Below are positions 25,055-36,882 of a stretch of DNA of 64,000 bases, piece after piece. Position 1 is the stretch's first letter. Each line of letters begins with the position of its first letter. Source of the DNA: Amphirosellinia nigrospora (taxonomy: Eukaryota > Ascomycota > Sordariomycetes > Xylariales > Xylariaceae); the NCBI GenBank assembly GCA_004123355.1, contig SCHM01000004.1:4310316-4374315 (forward strand), given 5' to 3'. The notes under the pieces were generated by a model. It searched no databases. It was given only the letters and a program-made list of their open reading frames with translations, and was not told the DNA's origin. A program made the position numbers and the translations under genes.

Positions 25055-25965
25055 AAACACTACGTATACGATACCAAATAGGGGATCACGGGCCAGTGCC
25101 TATATTTTGCTCTTCATTACCTTATGGCTAACACATCATTCATATTATCTGACGAAGTTTTCTCTGCCAATGACAACGATTACAGAGTATAGTTACAGCT
25201 GTTTCTGTTCACTGCACCTTGTTCTTCATCTACCTAATTCGTTAGGCAGGATACAACAGCAATCATGTGATTTTTGTAGGATGATGTCGCGTTTAGACGC
25301 ATCTCACAATGATCGAAGCAACTCGCTGGAAGCATCACCCTTGCACGGCAGGGACATGGGGGTTTGGAGTGTCAACTCTCCTCAAAGTTGAAACTATAGG
25401 ACGCCAAATATTCTGGCGTCTACATATTTATGAAATACTACTACGTAGTACATATAGGGTTGCCTACCTAGTGTACATCAACCCCAGCCTATAGGGACGA
25501 TATATATGTACCTGGATACTAATGTGGGCGTCACTATACTTATGTACAACATTTGGGGGTTAGCAACCATTGTTTTAAGGGCGGGCTGTACCTTGACATA
25601 ATCTTGCCTTGAAAACAGTGAAATAAGAAGAGAATAAACCTTGCACGTATTTACACTACCTAGGTAGGTTGGATATAACGTTTGCTCAGCATTACTCAAT
25701 GATCGGTTCATCTCATCACGATACACGCCCAACTAGGAAGGCTTCACTGCATTTTTAGTCCTGAATGAGGGTGAGTTTCTCTGATATTGGGCTGAACTGA
25801 TATATATCATACATACACCTTGAGGACTCATGGTTTTGGTCCAATACCTACATACCTAATGAGAACTCCTCTAGGCGTATACTGTTTAGGTACCTTGTGT
25901 TTTCCATCAATTAGCGGTGGTGCTGGCATTAGCGATATGGGTTGCTTGAGTGAGTATATAAATCA

Positions 25966-26254
25966 TATTGTAAAAAGTGTACGGCTCCGGACTCGAACTG
26001 GTACCTTAAATGTATATTTGCAAAAAAGAATCCAGGTTTAGTACCTCTCTGGGTCGTAACCCAGGCTTCAGGCGATACCGTACCCTGGGTCGCAACCCAG
26101 GCCTCGGTACCTGATACCATGCTAACCTTGGGTCGCAACCCAGGATTTAGGTATCTACTAAACCGTAGACCGGAAAACCCTTGAATGCCTATGGCCCTGC
26201 CTCTGACACAAGGGTTTGTCCTGCCGACTACTTTACCGCTAGGCCACGTAGGCC
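25966..26254 (-). ncRNA. Candidate Pol III unit or tRNA-derived SINE-like element
   Basis: On the minus strand a box A-like TGGCCTAGCGGTAAAG (about 26246-26231) lies some 245 bp upstream of a box B-like AGTTCGAGTCC (26000-25990). The latter is followed 14 bases later by a five-T run (25976-25972) that could end Pol III transcription. Between the boxes are three hairpins of the form CCTGGGT-TGCG-ACCCAGG. The flanks do not pair into a proper acceptor stem, so this is not a normal tRNA; a tRNA-derived SINE or decayed tRNA fragment is the best guess. Confidence 0.35.
26049..26144. repeat. Three copies of a CTGGGTCG(C/T)AACCCAG hairpin
   Basis: Inverted repeats at 26049-26064, 26084-26101 and about 26126-26144, each with a 6-7 bp stem and CGCA or CGTA loop, spaced about 40 bp apart. 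The stem and loop are nearly identical while the spacers differ, suggesting constraint or recent duplication of the hairpin alone. Confidence 0.85.
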
Positions 26255-26725
26255 AGGTTCGGGAACGTCTGTTGAAGTGGTGTGCACATATCGAAGTTTA
26301 TATCCTTCTGATCTACCTACCTAGGTAGCTCTAATTGGGTGTATCCGAGAGCCGTATAACCACTTAAACGTCCTAAATCTGAGAAGCGAGATCTGATAAA
26401 ATTATGTTTGAAACTGTATTGGCTTATGTGTTGTCATAAGGCTGTCTCCCTTTTTGTAAGCACCTAATTCGTCGGTAGACGGTTCATCAACATGATCCTA
26501 ACGCAAGCCTGTCATTCAGCGTATGTCCGTCTTGGATACCGAACAGGTACATAGGTTTGTGTCCATACCTACCACGAGAAGACCACAGCTGACAAAGTCA
26601 GCAGAGCCACGCCCGACTTCCACAACAAGCGTTGCGCCGAACTGGTCGGGACGGGGGCAGTGTGGATATCGCCGCTTTGGCTGCAGCGTCAGCTCGTAAC
26701 CTCATTGCCGGTTGGTGGGATGTAC

Positions 26726-28459
26726 TCACCCACAACTCCAGCTTTCCGCGTCGTTGAGGTCCCCGTCCCCGTCCCATCTGGCCATTTGGGGATAGGGGCA
26801 TAGTGGGCGCTGCTTGAGAAGCCCCGAAGACGCGTTTGTGGGCTTGTTCCACGTCGTCGCTACGACTTGGTCGACAGTGACGTTCTTCTCAACCCAGTCT
26901 ATCAGCGCGAGCAGGATGTCGTGCTGGGCATCTTTGAATCCCGGACCGACCATGTGTCGTTGCCGAGGATGCTTGCTTGAGAGGGGCCGCCGAAGGCCCA
27001 GGGCGCGTCTTTCCGAGAATAAATATTAGCAAGTCCTACTTTTGGTGACCCCTTTTCAGGGAGAGGCTCGGAAACTACATACCTACTACCGTTGTCCAGC
27101 AATGTTGCATTCCAGGGACCATGAAGTACTTGAAGAACTCCTGAGTCGCCGTCACGTTCCACCCATCTCCTCCACCACACGGTCGTAGTAGAGGTTCGAA
27201 CCTTCCATAGGCACAAGTCCGTCCGCGGCTCCGTGGTACATGATCATCTTCCGCCGCGGTCGCGAAACGCCGTAAGATTGTAGTTGTCCGCCGTGGCATT
27301 TCCGGGATCCAGCTTCTCCGCAAGCGATACTATGGAATCGTTGAAGTCGGCTAAGGCAAACGATGCGTTGTTGAGCAGGAAATACCGCGCGTACCCGATG
27401 CCGTAAGGGCTCGCCTCCGAATAGTTCAGCACCGAATACATCTGCCGCTCGGAGCTCGGCGATAGACCCGGGTACAGTAATTCTCCAGTCGACGTCTTCC
27501 AGTCGCTGTACACGTTTTTCAGAGTCGCCGCCTGCGCGGCCGTGAGACAGGCGGATTGGTTCGCGCCGGTATTTTCACACGAGAGCGCTTGGAAGTCCAC
27601 ATTGCAAAGTCCCGGAAGGCTGATAATTCCATCCGTAACACCGTCGACGTCATCACACTGCTTGATGACCTCGTCTGCGATGGGCGGGAGGAGACGCCAG
27701 TCGACATGCTTTTCGTCGTCGGCTGGCCAGTTGAAGCTCGCGGCTTGAGTCACCCAGTTATTCAAATGGCTTGTGTACCATGCCGCACTGCCAACCAGGA
27801 TGCCGTCAAAGCTGCCGGGATATGTCTGCATCTCCTTGAGCCCCTGGCGACCGCCGGTTGAGCATCCGCTGTAATACGAGTATGTGATCGGACGCCCGTG
27901 ATACGCTTGCGTGAGTAGTTTCCCAACACCACGGACCCGTGTATCGCGCGCCAGCCCCAATCGGTCTTCGCCTCGGGATCATTCAGCGCCCAGGACAGGT
28001 TTGAGGTGAGGGAGCTGTGTCCCGTATCCGTCGAGACCACCGCGAAGCCATATTGGACCCCGGCTCCCATGTCTATCCAGTTGATCCCACCCCGAAACCG
28101 CCGTTGCCGACCGCAAGAAACCTATTATTCCACTCCGCCGGTAGGAAGAGGCCAAATCGATATGAAGAAGTCGCGGAGCTCGCTACCGCGACTGTTACGG
28201 CACATAGTGCCGGTAGATTCGTGGGCTGGGTGGGATACGCAAGATCGGCGGCTCCATCACCATACGTACTACCAGCCTCCAGAGCCTCTACCCGCTCGAT
28301 CTTCGCGTTCGCTGGTAAGATCTGAGCCAGCGCTAGCGTACTGCAGCCGTCTGTGCTCTGTCTTCGATTATTCGTAGATGACGTGACCGCGGCCACCAGT
28401 GTCGCGAGGCCGATCACTAGCAGCTGTCTCAGGCTATACAGACACATCTTCACAGTCAC
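26726..28459 (-). CDS. Tannase / feruloyl esterase family secreted enzyme
   Basis: Fungal tannase-family carboxylesterase acting on plant phenolic esters. Begins MTVKMCLYSLRQLLVIGLAT with a hydrophobic signal peptide. The core has NGGFG near the oxyanion region, the nucleophile motif GCSTGGRQG, the acid candidate in GAADGLVPMEG, and MQHC holding the catalytic His next to Cys; the family's CS-HC disulfide pairing is preserved. Many N-x-S/T sites suggest a glycosylated protein. The C-terminal end ARWDGDGDLNDAESWSC is typical. One intron, 27082-27009 (GTATGT...AAG). At least four single-base slips are needed: in the GGGG run of NGGFG-GINW, in GGGAAAC before LLTQAY, near KMIMYH, and in the CC before PGFKDA. 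Each fits one lost base. Family confident; substrate unknown. Confidence 0.85.
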
Positions 28460-29086
28460 CCTGGAGATCCTATGTGTCCTTTTGCCGGACTCGTGGTGTG
28501 GAGTCGCGCACCGGGACCTATGTATTCTTATGCTACCCCAACGTCTACACAGCAGACAAACCTCGTGGTTTCTTTTTATGCGGCCATGCGAAATTACCCG
28601 TGATACATGCCTACTCTTTCAGGCGGGGGTAGACCTCAGCGGTCTGGACGCCGGCTTGTGGTTCGGACAAGTCGCCGTTATGGTGATAAGCAGGCAGAGT
28701 GCCCATTGGATACGGAGTACCTCAACCCTCGGCCGGACTCTGTTGTGTTACATTGCGGGGTTCGACAATCTCTCAAGATCCTTACATTCCGAAGTATGGT
28801 TCTGCTTGAGTGGGTTCTGGGTCGGTTTACCGATCCTGCGGTTCGAGAATCATTCCTCCCACACCCGATGCATGCATACTGGAATTCCAAGGGTTGGGGA
28901 TACCTTGCTAATATCTAGTCTTTGTGGATCTGAATATTGGGTTTGGGAAAGTCTACGCTTTACACACTTTAATTATAGCACTTTCATTATATTGGAGAAT
29001 AAAGGATTCACTCTACCTATTAGCATACCATTGAACATGCTGAGCATTACGTATTAACTAGTAGAACAGACACTCTCGCCCAGACT
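28460..29086. other. Intergenic, 627 bp
   Basis: Upstream of the tannase gene and downstream of the transporter gene. A long plus-strand ORF crosses it but has no motif and is treated as chance. Probably the tannase promoter. Confidence 0.5.
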
Positions 29087-30802
29087 TCAGAGCGCATACA
29101 ACCTAGGCGCGGTGCCCGCAGGGGCAGACCTGATAGCCTGCTTGTTTTTGCGACCGTAGAAAACCCTCAGACATACAGCACCGATGGCAACGAAGAACAA
29201 CATGGCGGCGTTCACTCCATGGCCCGTGGGATATCCTCGTTTAGCCTCTGATGCCTTGTAGATCCAAACGCCTGGCATCTGCCCCAGACCTGCACCGATG
29301 CTGACGTTGAGGGCAACCGCTAGGCCGATCGACGCCGTGCTCCACATGTTGGAGGTGAGCCAGCCCAGCATGGGCGTATGCACGCGAATGCGCCCGAGGT
29401 GCCCACGATTAGTAGCCCGTACCGGCTCGCGTATGCGGTCGGTGATAAGAGAGCGGACACTAGAAATCCATACCACCCACCGCCGCAGCTCCGGCACAAT
29501 GGAGACCACGGGCGTTGAAATGGTCCGCCGACATGAAGTTAGGATTGATATTACTAGTTCCCATTAGCCGTGGTTTGGACTTGCATCTGTGAATCAATTC
29601 ATACCGTAAGCGATGGCCCAAGGAGGGACTGTCAATAGCTGCGCGTGGAGATCTTTGTATCCCAGCCCAGAGACGATCGAAGGCGTGAAGAGGGATAGCG
29701 AGCTGAAAGGAAGCGAAACAGCAAAATAAATGGCATAGTGCCCGTAGAGTCTCCAATCCGTCAGGGTTTCCTTGGCGTCTTTCCAGGTGACACCAGAGGC
29801 CGATCCCTGGCACCGTCGACAGCTAGACGCTGCGCCGCGAGCTCCTTCTCGCCCTCGGAGAGCCAGGCGGACGTCTCCGGGTAATCTGGGAGGATGAACC
29901 AGACGAATAGAGACGATAAAACGGATGGGATGCCTTCGAGAATGAACAGCCAACGCCATCCGGATAACCCACGGACCTGGTTGAGGTGGCCTACGCCGTA
30001 AGCTATCGCTCCGCCGAAGGCACCTGCGAGTGTAGCGCTAGCCAGGATGAAGGCAACCCGTATACTTCGTTCATCTGTCTTGTACTATTCACGAAGCAAT
30101 AAATTAGCATAAGTGTTGAGAATAGCTTGACTTTTTGCCAGTATTGTCAAATTTTGATTGTTCATGCTGTGAATCCGAAGGACATCCCCGCAGGTGAGAT
30201 TACTTACCCAGAATGTCAAGTAGTAAACCAGGCCTGGAAAGAGTCCACTGCGACATCTGAGTCAGAAAAGTATGCTTCTCGCAAAGGACAACCGCTAAAA
30301 GAATGACGGAAACTCACGCTTCAAATACGCCTAGCAGAAAACGTACACCGGTGATCTGAGCGTAGCTATGAACACCACCGATGCCAATGGTAATGAGGCC
30401 CCAAGAACCCATCAAGAAAGCCAGCCATCTCGAGGGCCGAAACTTCTTGAGCAAGATGTTGGAGGGCACCTCGAACAGAAAATAGCCGACGAGGAAGATC
30501 ATCAAGGCGATGGTGAACTGATAATCAGTGGTGTGCGTCTCGCTCATCATGTCATTCTTGGTGTTCGAGTTGAGGACCCTCGCGTTGCCAATGTTGGACC
30601 GATCAAGGTAGGCGAGGAAGTAAATGGTCGCGCTCAGCGGGATGATGCGCTTGTCCTGTCGCCGCAGCAGAGCCCTCTCCTCGGCGGCCGAGGCGAGGAC
30701 GGTGGACGCAACGCCCTCTTTGACATTCTGCCCCTCGTGTTCTTCGCTGAGGGGCTGCTGCCTCTGCTTCTCCACGTCTACGCCTAGTTCTTGCTCTGCC
30801 AT
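29087..30802 (-). CDS. MFS transporter, Dal5/allantoate permease type
   Basis: Major facilitator of the anion:cation symporter group that includes yeast Dal5, Tna1 and Vht1 (plasma membrane uptake of small carboxylates or vitamins). The cytosolic N-terminus is followed by TM1 LSATIYFLAYLDRSNIGNA, the hallmark of this group, then EVPSNILLKKFRPSRWL, GVFEAGLFPGLVYYLTFW, a loop and the second half (LGWLTSNMWSTASIGLAVAL, GQMPGVWIYKASEAKRGYPT). Introns on the minus strand: 30317-30248, 30207-30085 and one starting at about 29616 in AIAYG. One-base slips occur around 29810, in the region 29480-29530 and around 29370. The tannase lies next to it, so uptake of phenolic breakdown products is possible (inference). 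Confidence 0.82.
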
Positions 30803-32503
30803 TGTGGGAGGACCACCGACGTGTTTATGCTGCCTTGAGGCTTCACGTAGAGGGTGAGGTATGTGAGTGTTCGTCTACTCTTTTCTTTCTTGCCTGTCCG
30901 CTGAAGAATTGGGGTTGGGTTCCCGATCCGGACATCCCCTGCCATGGCCGACTGTGATTGGAAGCATCTACCCGCCATTTTTTATTCACCGCTGCCGTGC
31001 GTTATTTGGTACCGTAAGTCTCGTGACATGCCCGAATCCCTGTGGATTGTCGCAATAAACTTCCAGGGAGTCGGGACTGTAACCAATCATGACATCCTGG
31101 CCAGCATGTGGCGCTCGGCACCTGCTGCGGGGAAGAACAACGATTTGGGGTGCCGGGCCCATCCCATAGATCGTATGCGGAGTTAGGAGCTGAAAACACC
31201 GTTTGGGTTTACGGGTCGCAGGGGTTTAGAAACTGTGTCGTGTCCATCCTAAAGGGGTGCTCGGCATTTAACTGAGTGCGGATATGCATCAATCGAGACG
31301 AGAATGGGCAAGGTGATGGAAATGTCCATGTCACCGCCATTCGCGTTCGTCACGACTTGAGAGCTGTTCTCAGAACAATCAATTGGTGTAGTCGTTTCCT
31401 AGCAATTTCTCATCGACCCCCTTTATTCATCATATTCTACCACTTCTCAATACGTTGTTCCGCCATCCTTGTTCCTACAACCGACCCTAAACTCATGCCT
31501 AACTTCGTCCCATCGATTAAAAGGTCATCTGTTGTTTTGGTGCTCTCAAGATGACAATTCATGCTGCGATGGCCAAATGGAATATGGAATGCGAATGATA
31601 ACAAATATTAAATGGCAACCAATACCTAGTAGACGATCTTGTCTCATAGGTTGAAGCACGTTTTACTTCGCGTCTTTAGATGTGAACAATGAGCTTCATT
31701 ATTTCTGATTTCATTTCAAAGATTGACATTTTTCGATCAAATGATTGATAACTCTTAGCTTTACGGTATCCTGCTCGCGTGTTTTATCGCGCTATATTGG
31801 CAGAGACATACGATGTTCGCTGCTTTAAACAAGCATGGCATCTCTCCCGGGTGAAATCTAGTACGTAATCGATTAACTTGTTGATAGGGTTCTACTTACA
31901 TAACTTATGGCCCAATGAACGTTACATAATGCAATACGAAGTGAGCAAGTGCGAGGCCGAGCGTGTTGTATTTCAGGCATGAAATGTTATACCGCCGCGA
32001 AAATTTGACATCACAGCTGAGCCGATGCCAAGCCACCTATATATAAACTCCTGCGTATAATCACGAGCCAACAACATGACGAACATATGGTCAGACTAGA
32101 ATACGGCGGTTATCGCAAGCACTCTTCAGGCTACAATCACGTACCGCGCCTCCTTTCACGGACATGACCGTAGCCAATGCACCTGCAAAGTCATAGAGTA
32201 TGGCTGCTGAGCGGCTGGTCGTCGCATCCAGCGCTGAGGCTGCTGTTGCCCGTAAGCTGAGTCGCTGCTCCCGGCGGTGGCGACGCTGCTTTCGCTACGA
32301 CGTAATATGTTTTCTTATACGAGATCTGAGCAACGAGAGGAATGAGATGGTAACACAATTCTGATCTGGCATATCCATCATCAACACAAAAAGAACCCGT
32401 ATAAATACTCCAGTCTCGAGGTTCTCTCAAGGACTATTACCAGCCTGCCCAGTTCTCAAATCAGTTCTATCAAAGTATTCCATCGGAACTCATACACACC
32501 AAG
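30803..32503. other. Intergenic, 1.7 kb
   Basis: Between divergent transporter and secreted-protein genes; presumably both promoters. No motif or repeat stands out. Confidence 0.5.
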
Positions 32504-33032
32504 ATGCAGTACCTCGCGCTCATTACCTCTCTCCTCCTCGGCGCTACCGCCACTCCATCAAGCAAAGGGAGGTCACGGCAACGATTATCAACACCTTCAC
32601 CGCTACCACGAACCCCGAAGGCGATGGTGCTTTGTAAGTAACTCTCTACGAATTCAAATACACGATGCCGAGGTGATTCATAGCAGACTGACCCGATGAT
32701 CTCGCAGTATTGCCTACAACTTCCACATCCCTGGGGAAATCAAGACGAACTGCCAATACTCCGACACCACCTCGGACTCGAAGCTGCCAGCAGTTGCTCT
32801 GACATCCTGTGACGACCCGGCGGTGAGATGGCAATTCCGCCAAGACCCTTCTGAACCCGGCACCGAGGGTATGTATCGGCTTGTCATCGTCTACACGCCG
32901 GAGGCTCCAGACGACCCAATGTCTGGTTTTCATGAGTGGAGCCCAGATGATTTCCATGTAACGACCATCGGCTCCACGAACGAGACTGTTTATACCGGAG
33001 ACTTTGACTTTGCCCTCGAGCTTTATAGCTAG
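32504..33032 (+). CDS. Small secreted protein, AA1-like (Alt a 1-like) candidate
   Basis: Starts MQYLALITSLLLGATATP, a clear signal peptide. The mature part reads REVTATIINTFTATTNPEG, then FIAYNFHIPGEIKTNCQY, and a Cys-containing TSCDDPAVRWQFRQDP, ending with DFHVTTIGSTNETVYTGDF. This beta-rich pattern with few Cys resembles the AA1-like domain of small fungal secreted proteins, some of which are effectors (inference). Exon 1 is 32504-32633, the intron 32634-32707 (GTAAGT...CAG, phase 2) and exon 2 32708-33032. A one-base slip at about 32554-32557 (CTCCATC) sits between the signal peptide and the mature part. About 150 aa when read across. Not essential-looking, but the coding signal is clear. 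Confidence 0.7.
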
Positions 33033-33833
33033 GAAGGTTATAACTAAGGAGTTTACGGGTTTAGCGGGCCTAGACATCATCGGCTTCATCAACCGTTATT
33101 AGATTATTTCCTAAGGGACTGGTAAATTATTACACTATTCCTCCTCCTCGACGGTCGGCGGTTATGGCTTCAGACGAACGTACATAATTATAATTAATTA
33201 TCCTCAAATAAAACATTCTACCACCATCTCCATTGGACACAAATTGTGAATGCTGACACAATGCCTATAAAAACAGTAAGGAAGCCATCAACCCCAATGG
33301 ACCTCTTAATAGGCCAGAGATGCGTAAAGACAAGCACGTCATTGAGAAGGTGATGCAAGGCAGCGTGACTCTGGTTAGCTGAAAGACTCTCATAAATAGT
33401 TTACCTATAGACCTTTGATTTAAAGTCAACGGGCCTAGAAGAACATCTAGATTTGTACTAACTCTTGCTGTACTTTTTTGTCAGAGGACCTTCATACCGT
33501 ATTTAATTCTAAGATGGCCTGCCATTGTGATAAGAGTGAAAGTGTAGGTGTGTTCTGAGGCTAGTTTCACACACTCCTCATACCAGGCTTGTTGTACTCG
33601 CAGCGAACCATTGCAATTGAACACAAAGATGCTGGGATCGTATATGAAAAGTCTGAATATTGTTTTGATTAAGAGTAGTCCACCACCCAAGAGCGGTCGT
33701 TGAGCCAACAGCAAAGCTACTCTGGATTAGCTTTTAGTTCGCCGAACTAAAATACTCTCGTTTTCACATAATGAGGCACGAACAAAGACCATCCACCCAC
33801 CACACGCCCCCGATCTACCGAAACCCATATTTC
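33033..33833. other. Convergent intergenic, 801 bp
   Basis: AT-rich spacer between converging genes; nothing recognised. Confidence 0.5.
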
Positions 33834-36012
33834 TCATCCCCACCCTAACCCTCCTCTCCCCTCAAACCCAGCACGAGCCGTAGACGGCGGCAGCATGCTC
33901 CGCGGCCGCGGCCGACCCCCCTCCGTCCTCACTCGAGCCCGCTCCTCGGACTTGCTCCGCCTCGGCCTAGCCTCGGCCGACGCCGCGCTGAGCGTCGCGT
34001 ACAGCGACCCCGGCGCAGCCCTGTTCTTGAACATCGAGGTCCGCCTCCCGCGCTGCGCTGCTGCTCCTGTTCCTGCTCCGTCCCTGCTACTACTTTCCGC
34101 AACGGATGCATCGATCGGCACGTCTTCTCGGATCGCGGATAAGGACCGCGCGGCGGCAGGCGCCTCGCGCGAGGAGGGACTTGTGGTTCTTTCTGCTTCC
34201 CCTTTCCCGCGCTGCGGAGCTCCGCTCGTGTGCTCTCGGATAGAGCGAAGGATGGAAGACTTAGCGGCCGCAGGCCCTTGGGTTCGGACTTGGTGTCCTC
34301 GGATAAGTCCGGCCCGTCTCCTGGCTCCGATTGTACATCCGAATATGGGGTGGAGATAAAGGCGCTGTTCTGTTTCCCCGATGGTGGTCTGGAGACCAAC
34401 TCTCCATGCTCCTTGACTACAGCTTCGGCCGTCTGGCGCGGTGGTCCGCTCGCGGAGCTGGCTAAGGTATGGCGCCGCTGTTGTATCTGACGGTGCGGCG
34501 CAAGATCGTGTTTTCGGACCGCACCGCTCTTCTTCGGCCGAGGTCCGCTGCCATCATCGGCACTCCCGCCTCCCTCGTCACCCATGTCGCATTCCACAAG
34601 CTCTCGCTGAGGTTCCCGACGCGCATCTCAGTCTCCCCGCCTCTGCGGGTTGTACATTCATACGTCTGGCCACCCCATCCTCGCGACCGAGCCCCATCGA
34701 GCGAAACGGCTGCTCCAGAATCTCCGTCGTCCTCCAGCGCCGACAGCGGTCCTTCAGCTCCTTCAACTCCACCAGCCCCGTGCCCTCGTCTTCGGCCGCG
34801 GTCCACAGCGACCACCAGTCCAGCGCGGGGCGGTAGCGCCGCCGCGTGTGCTTGCTCAGGAGGGCCTTCCACTGCTCGTCTTCCGCGCAGTAGCAGAAGT
34901 GCATGCTGACATCCTCGGCCCACGCGGGCAGCGAGGCGGCGTTTTCGAAACCCGTTATCGCGACGACTTGGCCGTCGCGCACGAGTATGTTGGTGCTGGA
35001 TACGTCGCCGTGCGTGAAGACGCACGGCGACGAGGGGGGCATGTAGCTTTTTAGTAGCTGGATCGTGTCTTGGTCGATGTCTTTCTTCTTTAGACGTTTC
35101 TCGATGGCCTGCCAGAGCTCGAGGTCGGATTCGAAAGGTCCGAACCCCCCCTCCGTCGCGCCGAATAGGTTTTTGTGGCAGTGCACGGGACCGCCCATGA
35201 GACTTGAGATCCGCCCCAGGTCGGATTCCCGCCAGCTCTCGATGTGTTGGGCGACTTGCTTGGCGATATTCTCCCGCTCCGTGCCCGATAGGTCCCACCA
35301 GATATCGTAAAGACGTTCGCCGGGCACGTTATCCGTTATAGTGAGGATCTTGCCATTCTCCTTCCAGCCTGCACGCACTTTTGGGATGGGGACTTTGGGT
35401 GCCAGTATCTTCAACGCCTCGTAAGCCTCCACGAGTGGCACGTATTCGTCCACGGGGCTACCGTCGAGTGTCTCATGTAAGTCGTAGTTTTTCCCGATGA
35501 GCCATCTCTGCGACATTGGATCGTTGTACGTCAGTTTTAGGCTGCTCATGAAAGGTATCGAATCTACGGCTTGGCAATATGGCGTCGTGCACGCCGGGCA
35601 TATATCTTGTACATCCCCAATCTCGAGGAAATCGTCCTCTGTATCATGTTGATGACGCTGCCCTCGAGGTTCTGGGTCGTTTGTACGTCTTCGGAGGTCG
35701 GATGAGCATTTCGGCCAAGGAACCAGAACCAGTCTAGAATACTCCTATAGTTGGGTTTGGCCTTCGAGGAAAGGTCATTTGGTGCTACTCGTGTGTCTGC
35801 ACCAGACTCATTCGACTCGCCATCATTTCGACCTGGGGGGCTGGTAGTCGCATTGCTAAGCGCCCGCGGTGTCGCGACGAATGGGGCGAGGGAAATTTCC
35901 CCTCTTCTTCATCACCGCTGTCCGCACCATTGCCCAACGAGACACTAACACTGGGTAGACGTCTCCTAGAAGTGGACGGCGCCGCTGCCCGTCTTGCTAC
36001 AGGTGAGGCCAT
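33834..36012 (-). CDS. APH-fold (aminoglycoside phosphotransferase-like) protein with disordered ends
   Basis: Fungal protein with a kinase-like APH domain, one of a large family of unknown substrate. The N-terminal part (MASPVARRAAAPSTSRRRLP) is basic, then comes SILDWFWFLGRNAHPTSEDV and a Cys pair, CPACTTPYCQ. The APH core has SQRWLIGKNYDL, CVFTHGDVSSTNILV (Brenner loop with His, Asp and Asn) and VVAITGFENAASLPAWAEDV. In most relatives the last motif is IDWE; here the metal-binding Asp position reads Gly. The C-terminal region is low-complexity, rich in Arg, Pro, Ser and Glu, ending in SMFKNRAAPGSLYATLSAAS. At least two one-base slips lie before the core and one or more after it. No intron is evident. 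Possibly a binding protein, not an enzyme. Confidence 0.68.
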
Positions 36013-36882
36013 GTCTCTTTCAGTAGTCCGTGATAACCGACAGTGCTAACGAGCGAGCGCTTCCCAATTCTCAACATTGCTCGATTTCCTGCGTTTCTCG
36101 GGCGCACTTTTGAGTGGCGGATTTGCCTCTCGAGATCGGTATCGTGTCTGACATCCGAGTGAATCTCACGTCAAGATGGATGAGTGCATAGCTCCAGGCA
36201 GTTCTCGTCGCGCAGCCTGGCTAGTTCGCAACAGATTCAATGGCACGAGCTACTGCGTTAGGTAGAAAGCTAAGCTCCCATTTGATGATACTGATTTGAG
36301 ACATCATCTTCGCATTCCGCCCGTGCGAACGTTCTTGGTTTCGATACTCCTTTGTTGTTGAGCATTTACGCTAGCCTCTTGCAACAAAGACAAGAACCAC
36401 AAATGGACGATAGCTCCTCAAGCAAACTGTACAACGTAGATTAGTAGCTAATATATTAAATGTTGTAGAATATTCTAATCGCTATATATAGACGCAATTG
36501 GGTAATCGTGACGATTTGGTTATATTAACGGTGAATCCAAGCGGGCGAAGCATCTTCATTAAAACGCATGGTCGTAATAATAATAGAGCTAGCCTTTCAA
36601 GTTTAGGAGACAAGAAGAGATGACGAGGAATAATGGTTTCATTAGAATATTAACTAGCTGGAGACTAACTCTGTAGAAGCGACAATTCATTCCCGTAGTC
36701 TTTCTACTGTACAGTGTCTTCTCTAGCCGCCATAAGGCCATGGACGCCTTCTATACCAATATCAGATTACTTCTTTTAGGATGAATCGTAGGATGTATGA
36801 TGAAGAGAGAGAGAGCGAGAGACAGTCAGGTATCTAGATGCCCACGTCCATCCATACTGCGACATTCCAGGGGGTGCCAGGA
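36013..36882. other. Intergenic, 870 bp
   Basis: Between two minus-strand genes; includes the APH gene promoter. A (GA)-rich tract lies at about 36804-36822. No other feature. Confidence 0.5.

Larger units (their letters stand above)
25055..26725. other. Convergent intergenic, 1.67 kb, with hairpin cluster
   Basis: No protein gene seen. TAGG/CCTA patches occur at 25657-25670 and 26312-26329. The hairpin cluster and tRNA-like boxes within it are listed separately. Confidence 0.5.

Noticed and set aside
28353-29057. 234-codon plus-strand ORF
   Set aside because: Lies over the tannase signal peptide and promoter, has no domain or codon pattern of a gene, and no conserved segment.
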